A stretch of DNA of 64,000 nt from Salminus brasiliensis (taxonomy: Eukaryota > Chordata > Actinopteri > Characiformes > Bryconidae), in contig NC_132896.1 of NCBI RefSeq assembly GCF_030463535.1, positions 20,379,709 through 20,443,708 on the forward strand. Direction: 5' to 3'. Below are positions 25,199-50,488 of the stretch, piece after piece; the first letter of the stretch is position 1, and the number at the start of each line of letters is the position of its first letter. The translations under genes and the position numbers were made by a program. The notes below the pieces were generated by a model. It made no database searches. It had not been told where the DNA came from and saw only the letters and a program-made list of their open reading frames with translations.

Positions 25199-25354
25199 GA
25201 GGCTGACAGAGAACAGATAAGGAAGCAATAGAGCAATAGCAATAGAGAGAAAGGGAAGACAGAAAGAGAGAGAAAGGGTGAGATTTAGAGGTGGGGTTTA
25301 TACACTTCCTCAGTGCAGAGCCTGCCTACTTTTTAACACGCATGCGACAGACAG

Positions 25355-25382
25355 ACACACACACACACACACACACACACAC
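25355..25382. repeat. (CA)n microsatellite
   Basis: Pure AC/CA run of about 14 dinucleotides. Confidence 0.95.
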
Positions 25383-26410
25383 TGTCCTACCGGGGCTTTT
25401 CAAAGCAGCATGAGTGTCCCTGCTTTAAAGGAACTCCTCAGTGCCTTGCTGAGCACACAGGCATTCCCATGAGGGACGAACACACAGGCGGCAGCCAGCA
25501 GGACAGAGGTACGGTGTTTAACAGCTGTGAGCCTATTAAATAGATCATTGGGTGTCTTGTTGAATAGCAAGGTGGTCTTTGAGATCTAAATGGGATTACT
25601 TTACTTTTAACTTCTAAAACATTCATTTTTTCTGATTCAATTTCTGATTCAATTCAATGATCTCTTTTTCAAAAAATTTCATCCGCTCTGATTTTCCTCC
25701 TATGAGTGACACAATGTAAAGAGCTGTTTTCTAGTGTTTAGCCAGTTCGAAAAGCAGTTTTCTAGCTTGTGGTTGGGAGACCACTTTGGGCCATGCCAGA
25801 GATATTCTAAACTTAGTGCCCATTCCTCATACTCAGGTTACAGACTTCCCCTTTCTCTGTATTGACAGTGGCCCACTGCTCCACTCAGATGAATGAACAC
25901 AGTTCTCATCAGACTTTTAAGACCTTCAAAGGTTTTTACAATTGACTAGTTTTTTCTGGTTCTGGTCATGCTTGCATCCATGAATATGCTGCCATCTTTG
26001 TGGTGTTTAATAACTTTAAATGTGTAATGATCAATGAATGGCACAGCCATTCAAACCCTCTTATTCGATCAAGACAATCAAAATAACATTTGAGCCACCA
26101 GTGGGACAAGTGTGATATGCTGGTCTGGAGATATGCTGAGGCATGCCTGCCAACTGTTTACAGCTGGCTGGGCTCACAAGACTGCCACAAATTGAATTAG
26201 GACCTTACAGACACTGTTCTCACACAAAACGTTATAAAGTTAAGAGGATTATGCTCCACTGACGGGCATCTTTTTGTTTAGCCACAGTCAGAAAAAGACA
26301 GAAGAGAGAATGTGGCAAAGAAACCCAGTTCAGCTCAGCTAAGTTGAGTAAAATCTTAAGAAATTAAGTACATAAAGGAATAAATTAATAGGAATGAGCA
26401 GAGATTTGTG

Positions 26411-26544
26411 GCTACACTCTTAAAAAGAAACTTTCCAACATGGTTCAACCATCCATGGAATGGATCTCTAGGGAGGCAAAACAGCTCTTTTGTGGTATCA
26501 CTCTGAATAACTTTTTTTTCCATCCTTGTTTCGAAGAGTGTAGG
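26411..26544. mobile_element. Short MITE with 'ACACTCTTAAAA' termini
   Basis: The left end GCTACACTCTTAAAAAG (from 26411) is matched in inverse orientation by CGAAGAGTGTAGGC at the right end. The spacing (~130 bp) and the terminus resemble a non-autonomous DNA element abundant in fishes. Related termini occur near 59075-59115 and 62450-62690 in this window. Target-site duplication was not resolved. Confidence 0.7.
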
Positions 26545-26580
26545 CAACATTTCTCTTGTTTTCAGTGTGGATTCATACAT

Positions 26581-27077
26581 CAATCAGCCATTACATTACA
26601 ACCACTGACAGGTATAGTGATTAATATTGGTAATCTGATTACAATGGAGTAGGAAATACCTAGTAGGCGTACATATATTAAGCAGTCAGATCTAGAAGTT
26701 GACATGTTGAAAGCAGAAGAAACGAGCAAGCGTAAGGATGTGAGACACTTTACCTAATTTTGATGGCTAGATGACGATGGGTCAGAGCTTCTACAAAACA
26801 GCATGTCTTGTGAGGGGTTTCCCAGAATGCTGTGGTTAGTACCTATGGGATAATCGGTGAACCAGCGACAGGGTTGTGGACACCCAAGGCACAGCAATGT
26901 AAAAAATGAAAGGCCCTGCTTACAACTTACAGGACTTAAAGGATCTGCTGCTATTGTCTTGGTGCCAGATAAACATGCCACCTTAAGAGGTCCCCATGAG
27001 TCAGAGCTGTTTGGTAGCATGAGGCAGACCTACACAATATTAGGCGGTTTATGGCTGTTTAATGTAATGGCTGATTA
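26581..27077 (+). mobile_element. Internally deleted Tc1-like element with terminal inverted repeats
   Basis: The left terminus CAATCAGCCATTACATTACA is matched at the right end (27053-27077), whose reverse complement reads CACTAATCAGCCATTACATT. Inside, GGCAAGCG-like text 'gcaagcgtaaggatgtgaga' and 'gatggctagatgacgatggg' match the start of a fish Tc1-like transposase. 'acttacaggacttaaaggat' and 'gtcttggtgccagataaaca' match its C-terminal end. The middle of the transposase, including all catalytic residues, is missing. It is therefore a non-autonomous deletion derivative. Confidence 0.85.
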
Positions 27078-27612
27078 GTGTATGTGTTATTTAATAGAAC
27101 CTCTGCAAAGTGTCATCATTCGGATCATACACAGACAAATCTTTCTGTACACCATGTGCTGAAACCTCTAGGTGATGCTGGAGAGCTGGGTGATACCTCT
27201 TGTTCCCCTTTTGCTGGATATTCACAGAGGAAACTGGGTGAAAATAATGATGACCTGCTGGCATCAGGAGTACTGAGCCCTCCTGCATGGCCAGACTAGC
27301 TGGCATGCATGGTCAATCTGGAACTGTCAGCTTAAATACTGATCGCCCAGGCAGAATGAATCAATGAGAAAGAAGAAAAGAAAGTAAACTTGGCAAACCC
27401 AATGAAATGCACAGAAATAGGTATACTTAGAATGCCATCATTTGTTTTGGCCATTGCCTTTTGTTTAGCTGTGTTAGTATGAGAGCTGGGATCACAACAC
27501 TTGCTTTATAGAAGCCCCTGTCTCCACCCACCGGCATGCATAGACACTGACCAACCCACACCAGCATGCCAGCAGCAAAATGCTCTTTGTCCATTACATA
27601 CGCAGGCCGGCC

Positions 27613-27653
<41 letters not shown>

Positions 27654-28032
27654 CACAGATGTGAAGGGTAAATGCGTGTCACAAATCTGAAGATGTGTAT
27701 ACATGGGCAAAGGCAGTAAGACAAGCGCAGTAAAAGAAAGAAGGAAAAACAGGAAGACATATATTTATAGTGAGAGAGAACAAAAGAGAGAGAGTTATTT
27801 CAGTGGATAATATCCAGTGCAGCTTAAGTAGATGCCTCTTTGCGACTGGGCCATCGATTTGGAGGAGTAAGCAAGTTTACCGTCCACAACATGGCATGCT
27901 GCTGCTGTCCAGTCCCATGTCTGAGAAACTGCTTCTTGCTTTCAGGTTGGTCCTGTCCTGTTTCTCATAGATTTTTGCCATGAGAAAGAAGAGTAACTTT
28001 CAGAAGCACTCTTCAGTGTATTTCAGTGAAAC
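27078..28032. other. Region immediately upstream of SH3TC2
   Basis: Contains a (GA)n run (27617-27649) and a TATA-like TATTTATA at about 27762-27769, some 265 bp before the proposed start codon. No CpG-rich block is seen here. Any SH3TC2 5' UTR exons upstream cannot be identified from sequence alone. Confidence 0.35.
27617..27649. repeat. (GA)n microsatellite
   Basis: Pure GA run of about 16 dinucleotides. Confidence 0.95.
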
Positions 28033-40831
<12,799 letters not shown>

Positions 40832-41143
40832 TAAATGCAAAGTTTTGACTGAAATTAGAAGAATCTGCCTCAGAATACCAATCCTACTCAAAGAGCACTT
40901 CTTTATGACAATGAAATATTTAAATGTCTCAATTGTATTTGATTGATTTTTTCCTCTGAACAAAGGAGGAAATATGTCCTACTGTTTGAGTACTCTGATT
41001 TTTTCAGAGCAAAGCCACTTGTAGCATAATTATAATTATAATTTGTAAATATGGTATTTGATCCTTTTACTGTATTATAATTTTGACATTGAATTGATGA
41101 ATTTTTCTTTTTTCTACTTTTCAACAGAAAACACATAAGACTT

Positions 41144-41149
41144 ATTAAA
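41144..41149 (+). promoter_or_regulatory. sh3tc2: Candidate poly(A) signal ATTAAA for SH3TC2
   Basis: ATTAAA about 313 nt after the stop codon. A canonical AATAAA lies further on at 41732-41737. Which one is used cannot be told from sequence. Confidence 0.35.
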
Positions 41150-41731
41150 GTCGCTATGTATGAAATGTCTAGATCAGATTCGGTTCATTTTTCTTGATAA
41201 ACAGTCAGGTGTCTCTTTAATAACTATTTTATTTGTACAGTAAAACACTGGTGTGTACAGTAAAAAGCTTTTTTACACAATGTATTGCACACCACCACTC
41301 AATCATCCCTGTCCTGCAAAAAGCCTGTATCTACATTTTTGCCATTGTTGACTTTCTGACAGTTCTTGTTTACTGGCAGTTTACACTTGTTTGCTGGTTG
41401 TTTACACTGTGTCAGAATCTCATTAAGAATGGAGCAATAGAAATGCTCTGACAAGACTTGAATGAAATATTTGGGCTACCACTGAAACTTAATAAGGTTT
41501 TTTCCTTCTCCCCTATGGTTGGCATTTCTGATACAAGCTTTTTGCGTGACAACGACACAATGTTACTTAAGAATGGACCACAGGTCACTGCTGACAAATG
41601 CCACAAGAGGGCAGCGTTGATTGTAACTCTTGCTATAATGAGGAACACTAAAAGGATCTTTGATTTGTTTTTTTTCATATTACTAATACAATTTAACAAT
41701 TTTAGTTGAGTAGAGTAAATGAACCATGTGT

Positions 41732-41737
41732 AATAAA
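41732..41737 (+). promoter_or_regulatory. sh3tc2: Candidate poly(A) signal AATAAA for SH3TC2
   Basis: First canonical AATAAA after the SH3TC2 stop, 900 nt downstream, in AT-rich sequence. Confidence 0.4.
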
Positions 41738-41788
41738 TGCGAGATGTAATATCATGTAATATTACTTCTTATTAAAATATGTAATACT

Positions 41789-41814
41789 TATTATTATTAT
41801 TATTATTATTATTA
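41789..41814. repeat. (ATT)n microsatellite
   Basis: About nine ATT units. Confidence 0.93.
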
Positions 41815-41849
41815 TAAATAGTAGCCGTAGTTGTAGTAGTATGTTCAAA

Positions 41850-42002
41850 TTAAATGCATCTGTTCAGTGCTTTTTACAGTGGTCATTGTCACAAAGCAGC
41901 TTTCCGTGCTGAAAGAATCTGAAAGAGCAAACCAAAAGAGCACGTGGCAAGGGAAAGCTACCTCAGAGTACTAGAAAGAAACCATGAGAGGAACTAAGAT
42001 CA
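41850..42002. repeat. Interspersed repeat relic (fish 'caaagcagcttt' family)
   Basis: Contains GTCACAAAGCAGCTTTCCGT, 'gtggcaagggaaagctacct' and 'aagaaaccatgagaggaact', in the order known for a repeat spread through fish genomes. Same family as 8870-9050, opposite orientation. Confidence 0.6.
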
Positions 42003-42004
42003 AG

Positions 42005-42270
42005 TGCTCACTGAGCACTTTATACTATGTAGGGCCTGGTTTTGCCCTCAAAGCAGCATCAGTTCTTTGTGGCATGGATTCCACAATATGTTGGACATAG
42101 TCCACCATCTGTCTGGTACACAATTCCTGCTGATTTTTCAGGAGCACTTTCATGCTGTCAATCTTTTCATTCTACCACATCCCAAGGGTGGATTCAGATC
42201 CAGTGACTGGGAACAACTAACTAGGGAACACTGAACTCATTGCCATGTTCATGAAACCATGTTCTAGCCC
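42005..42270. repeat. Interspersed DNA repeat relic
   Basis: 'tactatgtagggcctggttt', 'gattttt caggagcactttc'-type text and 'ctaccacatcccaagggtgg' to 'tgttcatgaaaccatgttct' follow the order of a non-autonomous fish repeat I recognise from memory ('actacatcccaaaggtg... gttcatgaaacca'). It abuts the TTAA element at 42288. Confidence 0.5.
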
Positions 42271-42287
42271 ATTGTTTTTCTTTCTGA

Positions 42288-42508
42288 TTAACCTCCTGAG
42301 ACCTGGACTTTTGCTCTGTGTGCATTTTTTATTTCTCCTATTTGGGATTAGTGGGACCTTCCCTAGGTCTTTGTACAGGAAGTTGTTTTTGCAACAACAA
42401 AAAAATCCTCATATCAGGCCAAACGGTCAAAGTTTTCAAAAAATTAAGTATCATGGCTCAGAGAAATGTAATGTCGCCATATGAGGAAGCAGAGTCTCAA
42501 AAGGTTAA
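42288..42508. mobile_element. MITE flanked by TTAA (piggyBac-like)
   Basis: Left end TTAACCTCCTGAGACCT (42288). The right end GAGTCTCAAAAGGTTAA (to 42508) is its inverted partner. The TTAA at both edges is the target of piggyBac-type elements. About 220 bp with no coding capacity. Confidence 0.75.
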
Positions 42509-42514
42509 CACAAC

Positions 42515-42765
42515 TGCACAACTGTTAAGCACAGGGTTTGACTGATCATGCTTTGGGCCTGTGTTGCAGCCAGTGGCATGGGGATTGTGTCCCTGGTAGA
42601 GGAAAGAATGGATTTGATTAAATTACAGCACATTCTGCTCTGTGCAAAAGCTTTCTACGAAGGATGGCATTTACAGCAGTATAATGGCCTGTACACATCT
42701 TCAAAATCCATAATAGACTAACCCAAGAGGCATAAGCCAGAGCTTTTGCCTTCATAGTCCTACTA
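42515..42765 (+). pseudogene. Tc1-like transposase fragment, decayed
   Basis: 'aactgttaagcacagggttt' and 'tgctttgggcctgtgttgca' are diverged copies of 49583-49628 ('aactgttgagcacaggggtg', 'tgttttgggcttgtgttgct'). 'ttcaaaatccataatagact' then aligns with 49752-49771. So this is an older copy of the Tc1 family at 48980-50765, starting right after the TTAA element. No open frame survives. Confidence 0.7.
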
Positions 42766-44500
42766 CTGAAACAACCAGTTTTGTTTAATGGGAAGAAAGA
42801 ATTGATGTTCTGGACGACTCTTTCTGCCTACAAAAAGTGTTTTTAGAGGCTGTGATACTTGCCAAAGGGGTAATGCCATGCAGAATGCCAAGACATTTGC
42901 TTCAGGCTCTTTTCCTTTTTATTATTTTGAAAATGTAAAGATTCTCCTGTGGTTTTCTGAACAGATTAGTTAATATTACACACCCTATCCAGTCATCATT
43001 TAGCCACTGAAGTAACATTGTATGTCACTAAGGCAGAAATTTTCCTTTTCTGTTCCAATCGAGAAGTGTTAAGAAATGGAATATAATTGTATAACCTACA
43101 GAAGCAAGTTTGGGGGAAGCTTTGTCATCAGCCGCCCACCTTTAAAAAATGGTCATTATTAAAAGGACATAGTTTGCTTGCTTTGATTTAAATATTCTTT
43201 TCATTAATGCTGTACTTTTAATCACTCTTAAATTGTTTTGGCTCTGTATTCTAAACTCACCTTAAAACAGAAGTGAACACTCTGCAATCCACTAATGGGC
43301 TGAACTTTTTTCCCCCCAACTCAGCAGGATAAAACACTTGTTTTTGGTCAACGAAAGCAATTAGAACATTTGTCTGAGGCCAAAACAATGCAGATCTGCA
43401 TCCCCAAATTAGGGCTTTTTGAGCTCATTATTTGGATGCTTTACTCTCAGAGCTGGCTTTACCTCAGGCAGCTAATTTATATCAGAGAACGGTGTCCAAA
43501 ATGATCAAAAACAAGGACTGGAGTTAAAATAATTGCATTACCTCTCCAGAATGTTGAGTAGAAGCACATCAAATATTTGTAAGTTTGACAAGGGAAGGAA
43601 TTTCACTTACATTAAGAGCATCATAGTTTAAACAGATTTTATTTTTCCTGCACACTCTAGTCTATGCATGTTTACACACACGTGTATGGTTTTGGTCTTT
43701 TGTGCCAACGAATACTGGTTTTTGAGCATCTGGAAGAGAAAAGGACCCCAGTATCTCTGCATGGGTCTTGGATCTTTCCCATAGAAATGTTTAAGTCATC
43801 CTGGGTATTTTGTTCCTTAGTGAATCACTGCTGGCCCTCAGTTTAATTCTGCATGCAACCTCAATCAGGCATCCCCTGTCTCCCGTCAGTTAACATCAAG
43901 TTCCATTAGTTCTGCTTAATTTCAAGATTCAATGTTCAGTGAGATAGAGAGCGTCTTCAGTTTTAAAAACACACTCCAGTATAAGCTCTCAATAAGTTTT
44001 AAACACTGCTCTTTTGTTGAGCCTGGGCCTCTAACAGTAAGGCACACATGACCTGCATATAAAGTGAGCTGGCTGCCATTCCAGCTGAAAGTCTGTGCCT
44101 GCAAGTTGAGTGTCAGCCAGTCCCCACACTGTTCCAGTGATTCTATAGCATGGTACAGAGACCAAACCAACGTGCTCAAATATGCTAGAGCTCAATAGCA
44201 AATGTGGGCATATCAATATTGCCGCATTTTAAAAATTGTCCAAAAACCCTGGTGATGGTAGATGACCCTTTAAATACAACACCATTTAAACACTTGAACA
44301 AACAGTGAAAAAAAATTCAATGACATTTCTTTTAACTAAGTACCGTCCTCAGCTTGCACATGCCATCTGAGAAGTCACAGAGCACAAAAAAAATTGGTTC
44401 TATGGTGTTCCCCACCATTTCACTCCATTCAGTCAAAGATACTTAGCGAGTGAAAGCTAACTAGCAAGACTAAACTGCATGTCTGTCTCTCTGCTAGTAC
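42766..44500. other. Non-coding stretch, nothing recognised
   Basis: No exon, RNA gene or clear repeat was identified. The segment at about 43260-43500 has a complex, non-repetitive composition and could include conserved non-coding sequence, but that cannot be judged without comparison. Confidence 0.35.
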
Positions 44501-44929
44501 GTTATTCAAATGTCAAAATAAAAATTTGCCACATGAGAGCTGGATAATATTTTTGGTGACTGATGGACTGTGGCGACTATACAACACTGCCTGAATATCG
44601 CCTCTGTCCAATGAAGAACATGTATCTCCAAAATGGTGATTTTACAGGAGAAGGCAAAAATGTTCTGAACTGAAGTGATTAATAAAAGACAGAGACAAAG
44701 AAGAAAGAAGAAAATAACGTAAGACATGTCCAAAGCCCAAAGCCCAAAATGTTGCCAGGAATAAAAGCTTAAAGAAAAAAAGCCTATTTTGCCCACTGTC
44801 TAAATCATCCACATACTCCTGATGAGGCAGAAAAAGGGAGTTTTTGTAGCCTTTTCCAAAATTGAGTGCAGGACATTCTGTCTCAGCGTAATGAAAAAGC
44901 AAAGCTAGTTGTTATTCGGCAGCAAACAT

Positions 44930-45110
44930 GCGCAAGTTAACATCGTGATGTCAGCGTTTTTTAAAAATGTTCTCAAAAATCTCCACCCTGGAGGGTTTCT
45001 TAAAAACCTAAAATACCCAGGTAGTGTGGTTGTGTGGACAGAAGGCCAAATCGATATACCAAATAGATATGCTATTAAAAATATCCAGAAACATGTGGAC
45101 GGGACCCCAA
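44930..45110. repeat. Probable MITE relic
   Basis: 'atgtcagcgttttttaaaaa', 'gtgtggttgtgtggacagaa' and 'atatccagaaacatgtggac' resemble in order a fish repeat carrying 'tgtggac' near both halves. No clean terminal repeats or target duplication. Confidence 0.4.
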
Positions 45111-45114
45111 AATG

Positions 45115-46800
45115 ATTGGTTAAATAATGTGTACTTTCTGAGTGTTGTGGTCTCGTGTCTTATTTAGTGTTAGGCTAACGTAAAACATGCAGCTGCCATG
45201 GAGAAGTGTTTTTTTAGACATTATTATCACTGATACCATCATAATGTATACTACATGTTGGGTTGGTGTGGTGCTAAATTATGTGACTGTAGTACATGAC
45301 CTTATGTCTGTGAGTGAACATCAGGTGTTTATTATTGCAAATAGCTCATGCTAAAACATGCTACAAGTAGGTCTGTCCAACAAGGCTTTCCTACTTGATT
45401 AGATGTCTATGTAACAATACCATGAGTATGTAAGTAATGATAAACTTTACTAGGATGTCATCATTTGACCAGTTATACTTTTATTGTTACATACTGTCGT
45501 ACATTGGATCATTATGAATAAATATCATTGAATAATTATCGTTCACATCAATTTAATAATTTAATAATTCATCATGAATAACGGGTCTTTGTTTTAACAG
45601 GATTCCTTGTTTATAAATTCTGAGAAATTCACACTTTTATTGCCTTCATTATTGAAAGAATAACCCTAATATTCATGCAATAGTGCATGCATCATTTAAT
45701 GGTGAGTAATTTAACCTTACAGTAACTTGTACATTTGTTGCTGCTTAATGATTCATAGCTTTCTTATGAATTATTTCTAAATGAATGTAAAAGATGTTAA
45801 TGCCAGAATTTGTTTCAGTTCATGTGCTCTTACTACAACGTGTTATGACTTGGTCAAAACACTCTGATGCTAAAGCAGAAGCTACACCAGTGTACAACAC
45901 ATGTGCTGAAACATGAGAACTGGAAAGACATTCATGCGGACTGGATACACTTTGGGAAAACTTGAATTTGGAGCTAAAGCTGTAATGAACTGCAGCTTGT
46001 TTCCATTCTAGTTTTTTTTTTACTCAGCATGTGAGAAGACAAGCTTCAGCTCAAAGACATGTACTATATCTACAGGCCAGAATCCTTGATAGGAGTTGAC
46101 ATATATGATACCAATAGTGGAATGTACGCAAAGATGTTCTTCAGTCATGACAATGTTTCAAGGAAAACGACTGGAAAATTGAAAACTGGAAAGTGATTCT
46201 TCATATACAATAAAAACCTACTGTGGTGGTTCTTAGTAGATCCTTTAAAGCAAGGCTTTACGTACATTACATGCAGTCCAATGTCAAGGGGGCTGGACTA
46301 TTTTTTACTGGAAAATCTCACACTGCATGCAATTCATTTGAAATGCAGTATGAAGTTCTTACTTTGCTAATGAAGGAATAAATATTATTCGCACATTGGT
46401 TAAACACACAGAGCTCTTACTGTGCTAGCTAACATTTCTGAAGAACATCAGGTTCTATCTTACTGAGGTGGCAGTAAAAAAATACTGTGACTGTCATTTA
46501 GGTAATTCCAAACAGTGTGGAACACAAACTGCGGCAAAGTGTATTCATATGTACTGGATTAATGAGCTGTGGCAGTTCTCCCATTAAACTTGCGTGAGTT
46601 CCCTGTTTGGGAGTCCCGCCCTCCCCGAAATAAAGATTCTTGGTTTTGCCCCTGAGTTTGACCATTGACTCTCGTTTGACCATTGAAACTCGTTGGTTTG
46701 ACTCTCTGTTGTCCCACCTTTAGCTGAAATCTAGATAGACTGTATGGTTTTCTGCCTGTATGGTCTTATATTACAACCTTAATCGGGCCAGTTCAGGCCA
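45115..46800. other. AT-rich non-coding stretch
   Basis: No exon recognised. At about 46595-46640 there is a short GC-richer patch with AATAAA (46629-46634) that may be the tail of an old retrotransposed sequence; this is weak. Confidence 0.35.
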
Positions 46801-46811
46801 TCGGGCCGACT

Positions 46812-46825
46812 GTTTGACACCCCTG
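46812..46825. repeat. hAT-like terminus (GTTTGACACCCCTG)
   Basis: GTTTGACACCCCTG is the right-hand terminus typical of hAT-type fish elements beginning CAGGGGTGTCAAAC. The matching left end was not found, so this is probably a solitary fragment. Confidence 0.45.
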
Positions 46826-48979
46826 CTTTAAAGAAAGATTTATACAATTTTAAGTCTTCAAGCTTAAAATGAGAGACTGTTGGTAAAGTGGCTAGACAGT
46901 TTAACACCGCTGCATTTGGCTTAATAGGGTGACTACTAGAGATTAGCCAGAGGTCTAAAGGACATCACTTCCACAACAACAGAGTGGATCAATGGGTCAC
47001 TATAAAAAATACCCTAAAGTTCACCTGAAGATGTGTGTACTTATGCTCTAAAAATGCTGTTAAAAGTAAACATACTTACTATTACTAAAACTGATATAAT
47101 AAACATCTGTTTTTCTGAGTCCTAATGGTCAGTTTGCACATCAGCTATATTGGAATGATCATTCTCTATTTGCAAACAAATATATTAATATAGTATGATG
47201 AGTTCTTGTGTTTATATCACCTATCATAACTTTCTTATTTCTCAATCAGTCTTCACCAGCTATCATAAAACTATTAATTTGTTATCTTTTTGGAGACCTC
47301 CAAAGATTTTTCCACCCCTTGAATGTTTAACCCAAAGTGGTCACAATCTGTCTCTGATGAAGCTTTGTGGAAAGCTAGAGGAAAATGGAAAAACAGGTAC
47401 CATGTCTTCGCTGTCTCTGCTCAGGGGAAATCAGTAGTGTTTTTCTGCAGTAATGACTGCCTGTGTCTTCATAGAACAGAACACTAATCATATCATCTTA
47501 GCAGCTCCTACTTTTAGCTTCATCTGAACCCTCATTATTGCCAAGTACATTACTCTCGTATCACCACCTGATGGCTTCTATTTCACTCTCCACAGGCAGG
47601 CGGGTCTACTTTTACTGCACTGCAGGCCTTGTCTGCACAAAGGCAATATATAAATCTTTAAGCCACATGAAAGCGTTAATGTGCTGGAGCTGGTGGCTTG
47701 CTCACCTTGGTCTCAGCAGGTGGCTGCTACCCATACGTGATTTGTGCTTTTTCAAATGCATTAGTTCTGCGTACTAATGCCTTTAGGCAGACCTGAAGGA
47801 AGGATCTGACCCCAGAATAGGAACTCTTACTTTCATGTCTCTTTCCACCCTCGCACTGTGTGGGCATGATGATCAATCGCAGCAGGCTGCATTGAAGTTG
47901 TCAAAGGTGGAATTCAAACATGCATTGAATGTTGATATTGGAGGACCATGTGAGCGCCCAGCTGGGAGTGTTTTCTTGTCTCACCCTGACCCTCTGCAGC
48001 CACCAAAGCCAAGGTAAATAGATGGCTGTGACTGGCTAAGCTGTGTAAGATAGCCTGACCTCATCCTACATCTTACTTTTCCCATCTAGTCTGTTTATTA
48101 TGAGAACTGGTATTATTGTATTAGCTCAGCAGGAGTTTATAAATTGCAATAGATAAGAAGGTCCGTCATTTTCACAGCCATTTATACACTTCATTAGAAA
48201 CACACAAGAATAGAAGTAAATACTGTAGGTGTTCTGTTTTAATTGCTCTTTTTGCCAGCTCTCCTTTACCATATTCAGTATTCACCATATCCAGTGTCTG
48301 ACCACAGGACTGCTGCTGAACAGATATGGTTTAAATGGTGGGCCCTATTTAACACAGCAGAGACACTGACATGGTACTAGGAAGGTAATGTGGGTGCCAG
48401 GCTGGTATTAGTGCACAACAGTATGTTGAACAGATTGATAGATACAATTTATCTGTTGTGTTACATAATAAATAATCAATGTATTGGATGTTGGCACATA
48501 CCATACATACCAAATCTTCAAAGAAACATTATCTTTGTACCAGCATACATTAAACAATATGAGATAATGAATGTTAATATGTTTATAATAATTAACTAAA
48601 AAGCATACACCGGAACAGATTTTGGACTTGATTATCCTGAAGAGGTTTATTGGAATCCTAAACAGATCCTGATGATGATCCAATAGAATGCAGTAAAAAC
48701 ATTTACCAGATATGAGAGTTAAGGCAATGAACCCAAACTTGTGCTGGAAAAATCCAGCCCCTGCCTGAAATGGAGTTTGACAGTCTGTGTCCCCATCCCC
48801 AGCCAAACAGAGATTCTGTTTAGTTCTACGACTGACGTTAACTGTTCTTAGTCTACTAATTTGTGTCTATACGTTCTGTGCCACTTAGAGAAAAGGGACT
48901 CAATTAAAAAGCAGCAGAGCATTGCTGTTAAGAACACCGATCCTAAATTATACAGGGCAGTTGTGGCTATGGGAATATA
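46826..48979. other. Non-coding stretch with unsupported short open frames
   Basis: Open frames at 47195-47437, 47538-47777 and 47835-48017 were checked. None shows a recognisable domain or a full pair of splice sites with matching phase neighbours. Confidence 0.35.
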
Positions 48980-49379
48980 CAATGGCATGCAAAAGTTTAA
49001 GCAGCCCTGGTTAAACTTTTTTACTGTTACAGTGAGGAGTTAAGTGAGTAAAAGATCTCCAAATAGCATAAAGTTAAAAACATTCTTTATAACTTTTTTA
49101 GAAATATTAGTGTATTATTTTGACAAATGGAAAGAAGCATTCTAAAACCCTAAGAGGTTGTTGCTATAACTTAGAGATAACTTTTATCAAAGTCTCAGAC
49201 CTTCATTAGCTTGTTCACAATCAACATGAGCTCCTTTAAGCAGCTGCCCAGCACAAGAAAAGTAATTGATGGTCGCAAAGCAGTAGGTGGCAACGTTTTT
49301 TAGTAGTTGTTCCCTCAGTTCATATTGTAATTAACAAGTAGTGTACAAGAATAGTGGAGGTTAGGTTGGGGTCTGCAGA

Positions 49380-49948
49380 ACCTTCCGAGAGAACTGCTTG
49401 TAGGATTGCTACGAAGACAAACAAAAAACCCTGTTTGACTGCAAAACCCTTTCAGACTCCGGAGGCTGGTGCACTGTTCTGTGAAGCAACACCATCATAA
49501 ATATGTCTTTTGGAAAATCAGATTTTAGAAACAAATCCTGTGAACTGATGAAGTTTAGTCTTTGACAAGAGACACCTCTCCAACTGTTGAGCACAGGGGT
49601 GGATCGATAATGTTTTGGGCTTGTGTTGCTTGTGTGGTTGAGTGGATTCATTTAAATACCAACAAATTCTAGAATCTGATGAACTGTCTGATAATGGAAG
49701 CTGAAGATGAAAAGAGGATGGCTTTGCAGGATAGTAATCCCATACAATCCTCAAAATCCACAGTGGTCTACCTCAGGAGGCACAAGCTGAAGGTTCTGCC
49801 ATGGCCCCCACAGTCCTCTGATGTAAAGATCACTGAAAATCTGTTGATAGACCTCAAAAAAGTAATGCATGCAGGACGGCCAATGAATCTCAAAGAGCTA
49901 GAAGCAATTTCTGCAGAAATTATTAGGCAAACACCCTTCAAGAATTAG
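49380..49948 (+). pseudogene. Tc1-type transposase pseudogene
   Basis: The last 270 nt (49679-49948) are open and read VVYLRRHKLKVLPWPPQSSD, then ENLLIDLKKVMHAGRP and NLKELEAI. This is the C-terminal part of a Tc1 transposase with the WPxQSxD..EN.L.DLK signature and its Glu. Upstream, 'SDFRNKSCEL' and 'LLSTGVDR' lie in frames with stops. The N-terminal DNA-binding half is not visible. Confidence 0.8.
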
Positions 49949-49966
49949 GACTAGTTGACTCTTTGA

Positions 49967-50488
49967 GCATTTTCACATATAGTTTGTTTGATCTTGTCTG
50001 AATCAGTTAGAAAACAACTGAATTAGTTGTAAATTTGGAGTGTTTCCCACTTGGTTTGGTGTGTTTTTACACAGTGAAAAAAACAAGCCTACCAAAATGC
50101 ATCACAACAAACCATATGAGAATGTTCTCTCCACTTATTGGTCAGACCTGTCCGGGGCGTGAGCAAAAAAGTAAATATAGGAAGAATGTCCTGTGTTCTG
50201 GACTAGTGCATAATTCTGTGCAATTTAGCATGGAGCAACGGCAGAGATGGCATTTGTTCATAGCTGTGGTGATTATCTGGGCAGCACACCAGGTTAACAC
50301 CTGGCTATGGCTCAAATGCGCTGAGTACACCTGATAGTTTGGTCAGGTCAAGGTCAGATCACATTCTTATTGCTCAGACTTTTTTTGGGTCCGAACCAAG
50401 GGTCTCTTTGCGGTTGTTTTGGTCCACATCTGAGTGCAATTATTGTACTCACACCTGCCCAAACAAACTGCACCAAAGGTGAAAATGA
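49967..50488. mobile_element. MITE inserted in the Tc1-like element
   Basis: Left end CATTTTCACATATAGTTTGT. The right end, reverse-complemented, reads CATTTTCACCTTTGGTGCAG. The interior holds 'gtttggtgtgtttttacaca', 'gtccgaaccaagggtctctt' and 'cacctgcccaaacaaactgc', as in fish elements with repeated 'gtttggt..ttcaca' motifs. Nested just after the transposase stop. Confidence 0.65.

Larger units (their letters stand above)
21041..26410. other. Intergenic stretch with microsatellites only
   Basis: No exon or RNA gene was recognised. The stretch contains (CT)n, (GA)n and (CA)n microsatellites, listed separately. Short open frames have no recognisable similarity. Confidence 0.45.

Noticed and set aside
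27703..27780. Alternative SH3TC2 start MGKGSKTSAVK at about 27703
   Set aside because: Also Met-Gly, but no donor in the required phase was found after it; the ATG at 28033 fits the splice phase.
47835..48017. Open frame followed by a GTAAAT donor-like site
   Set aside because: No recognisable protein similarity and no matching acceptor/phase partner nearby.
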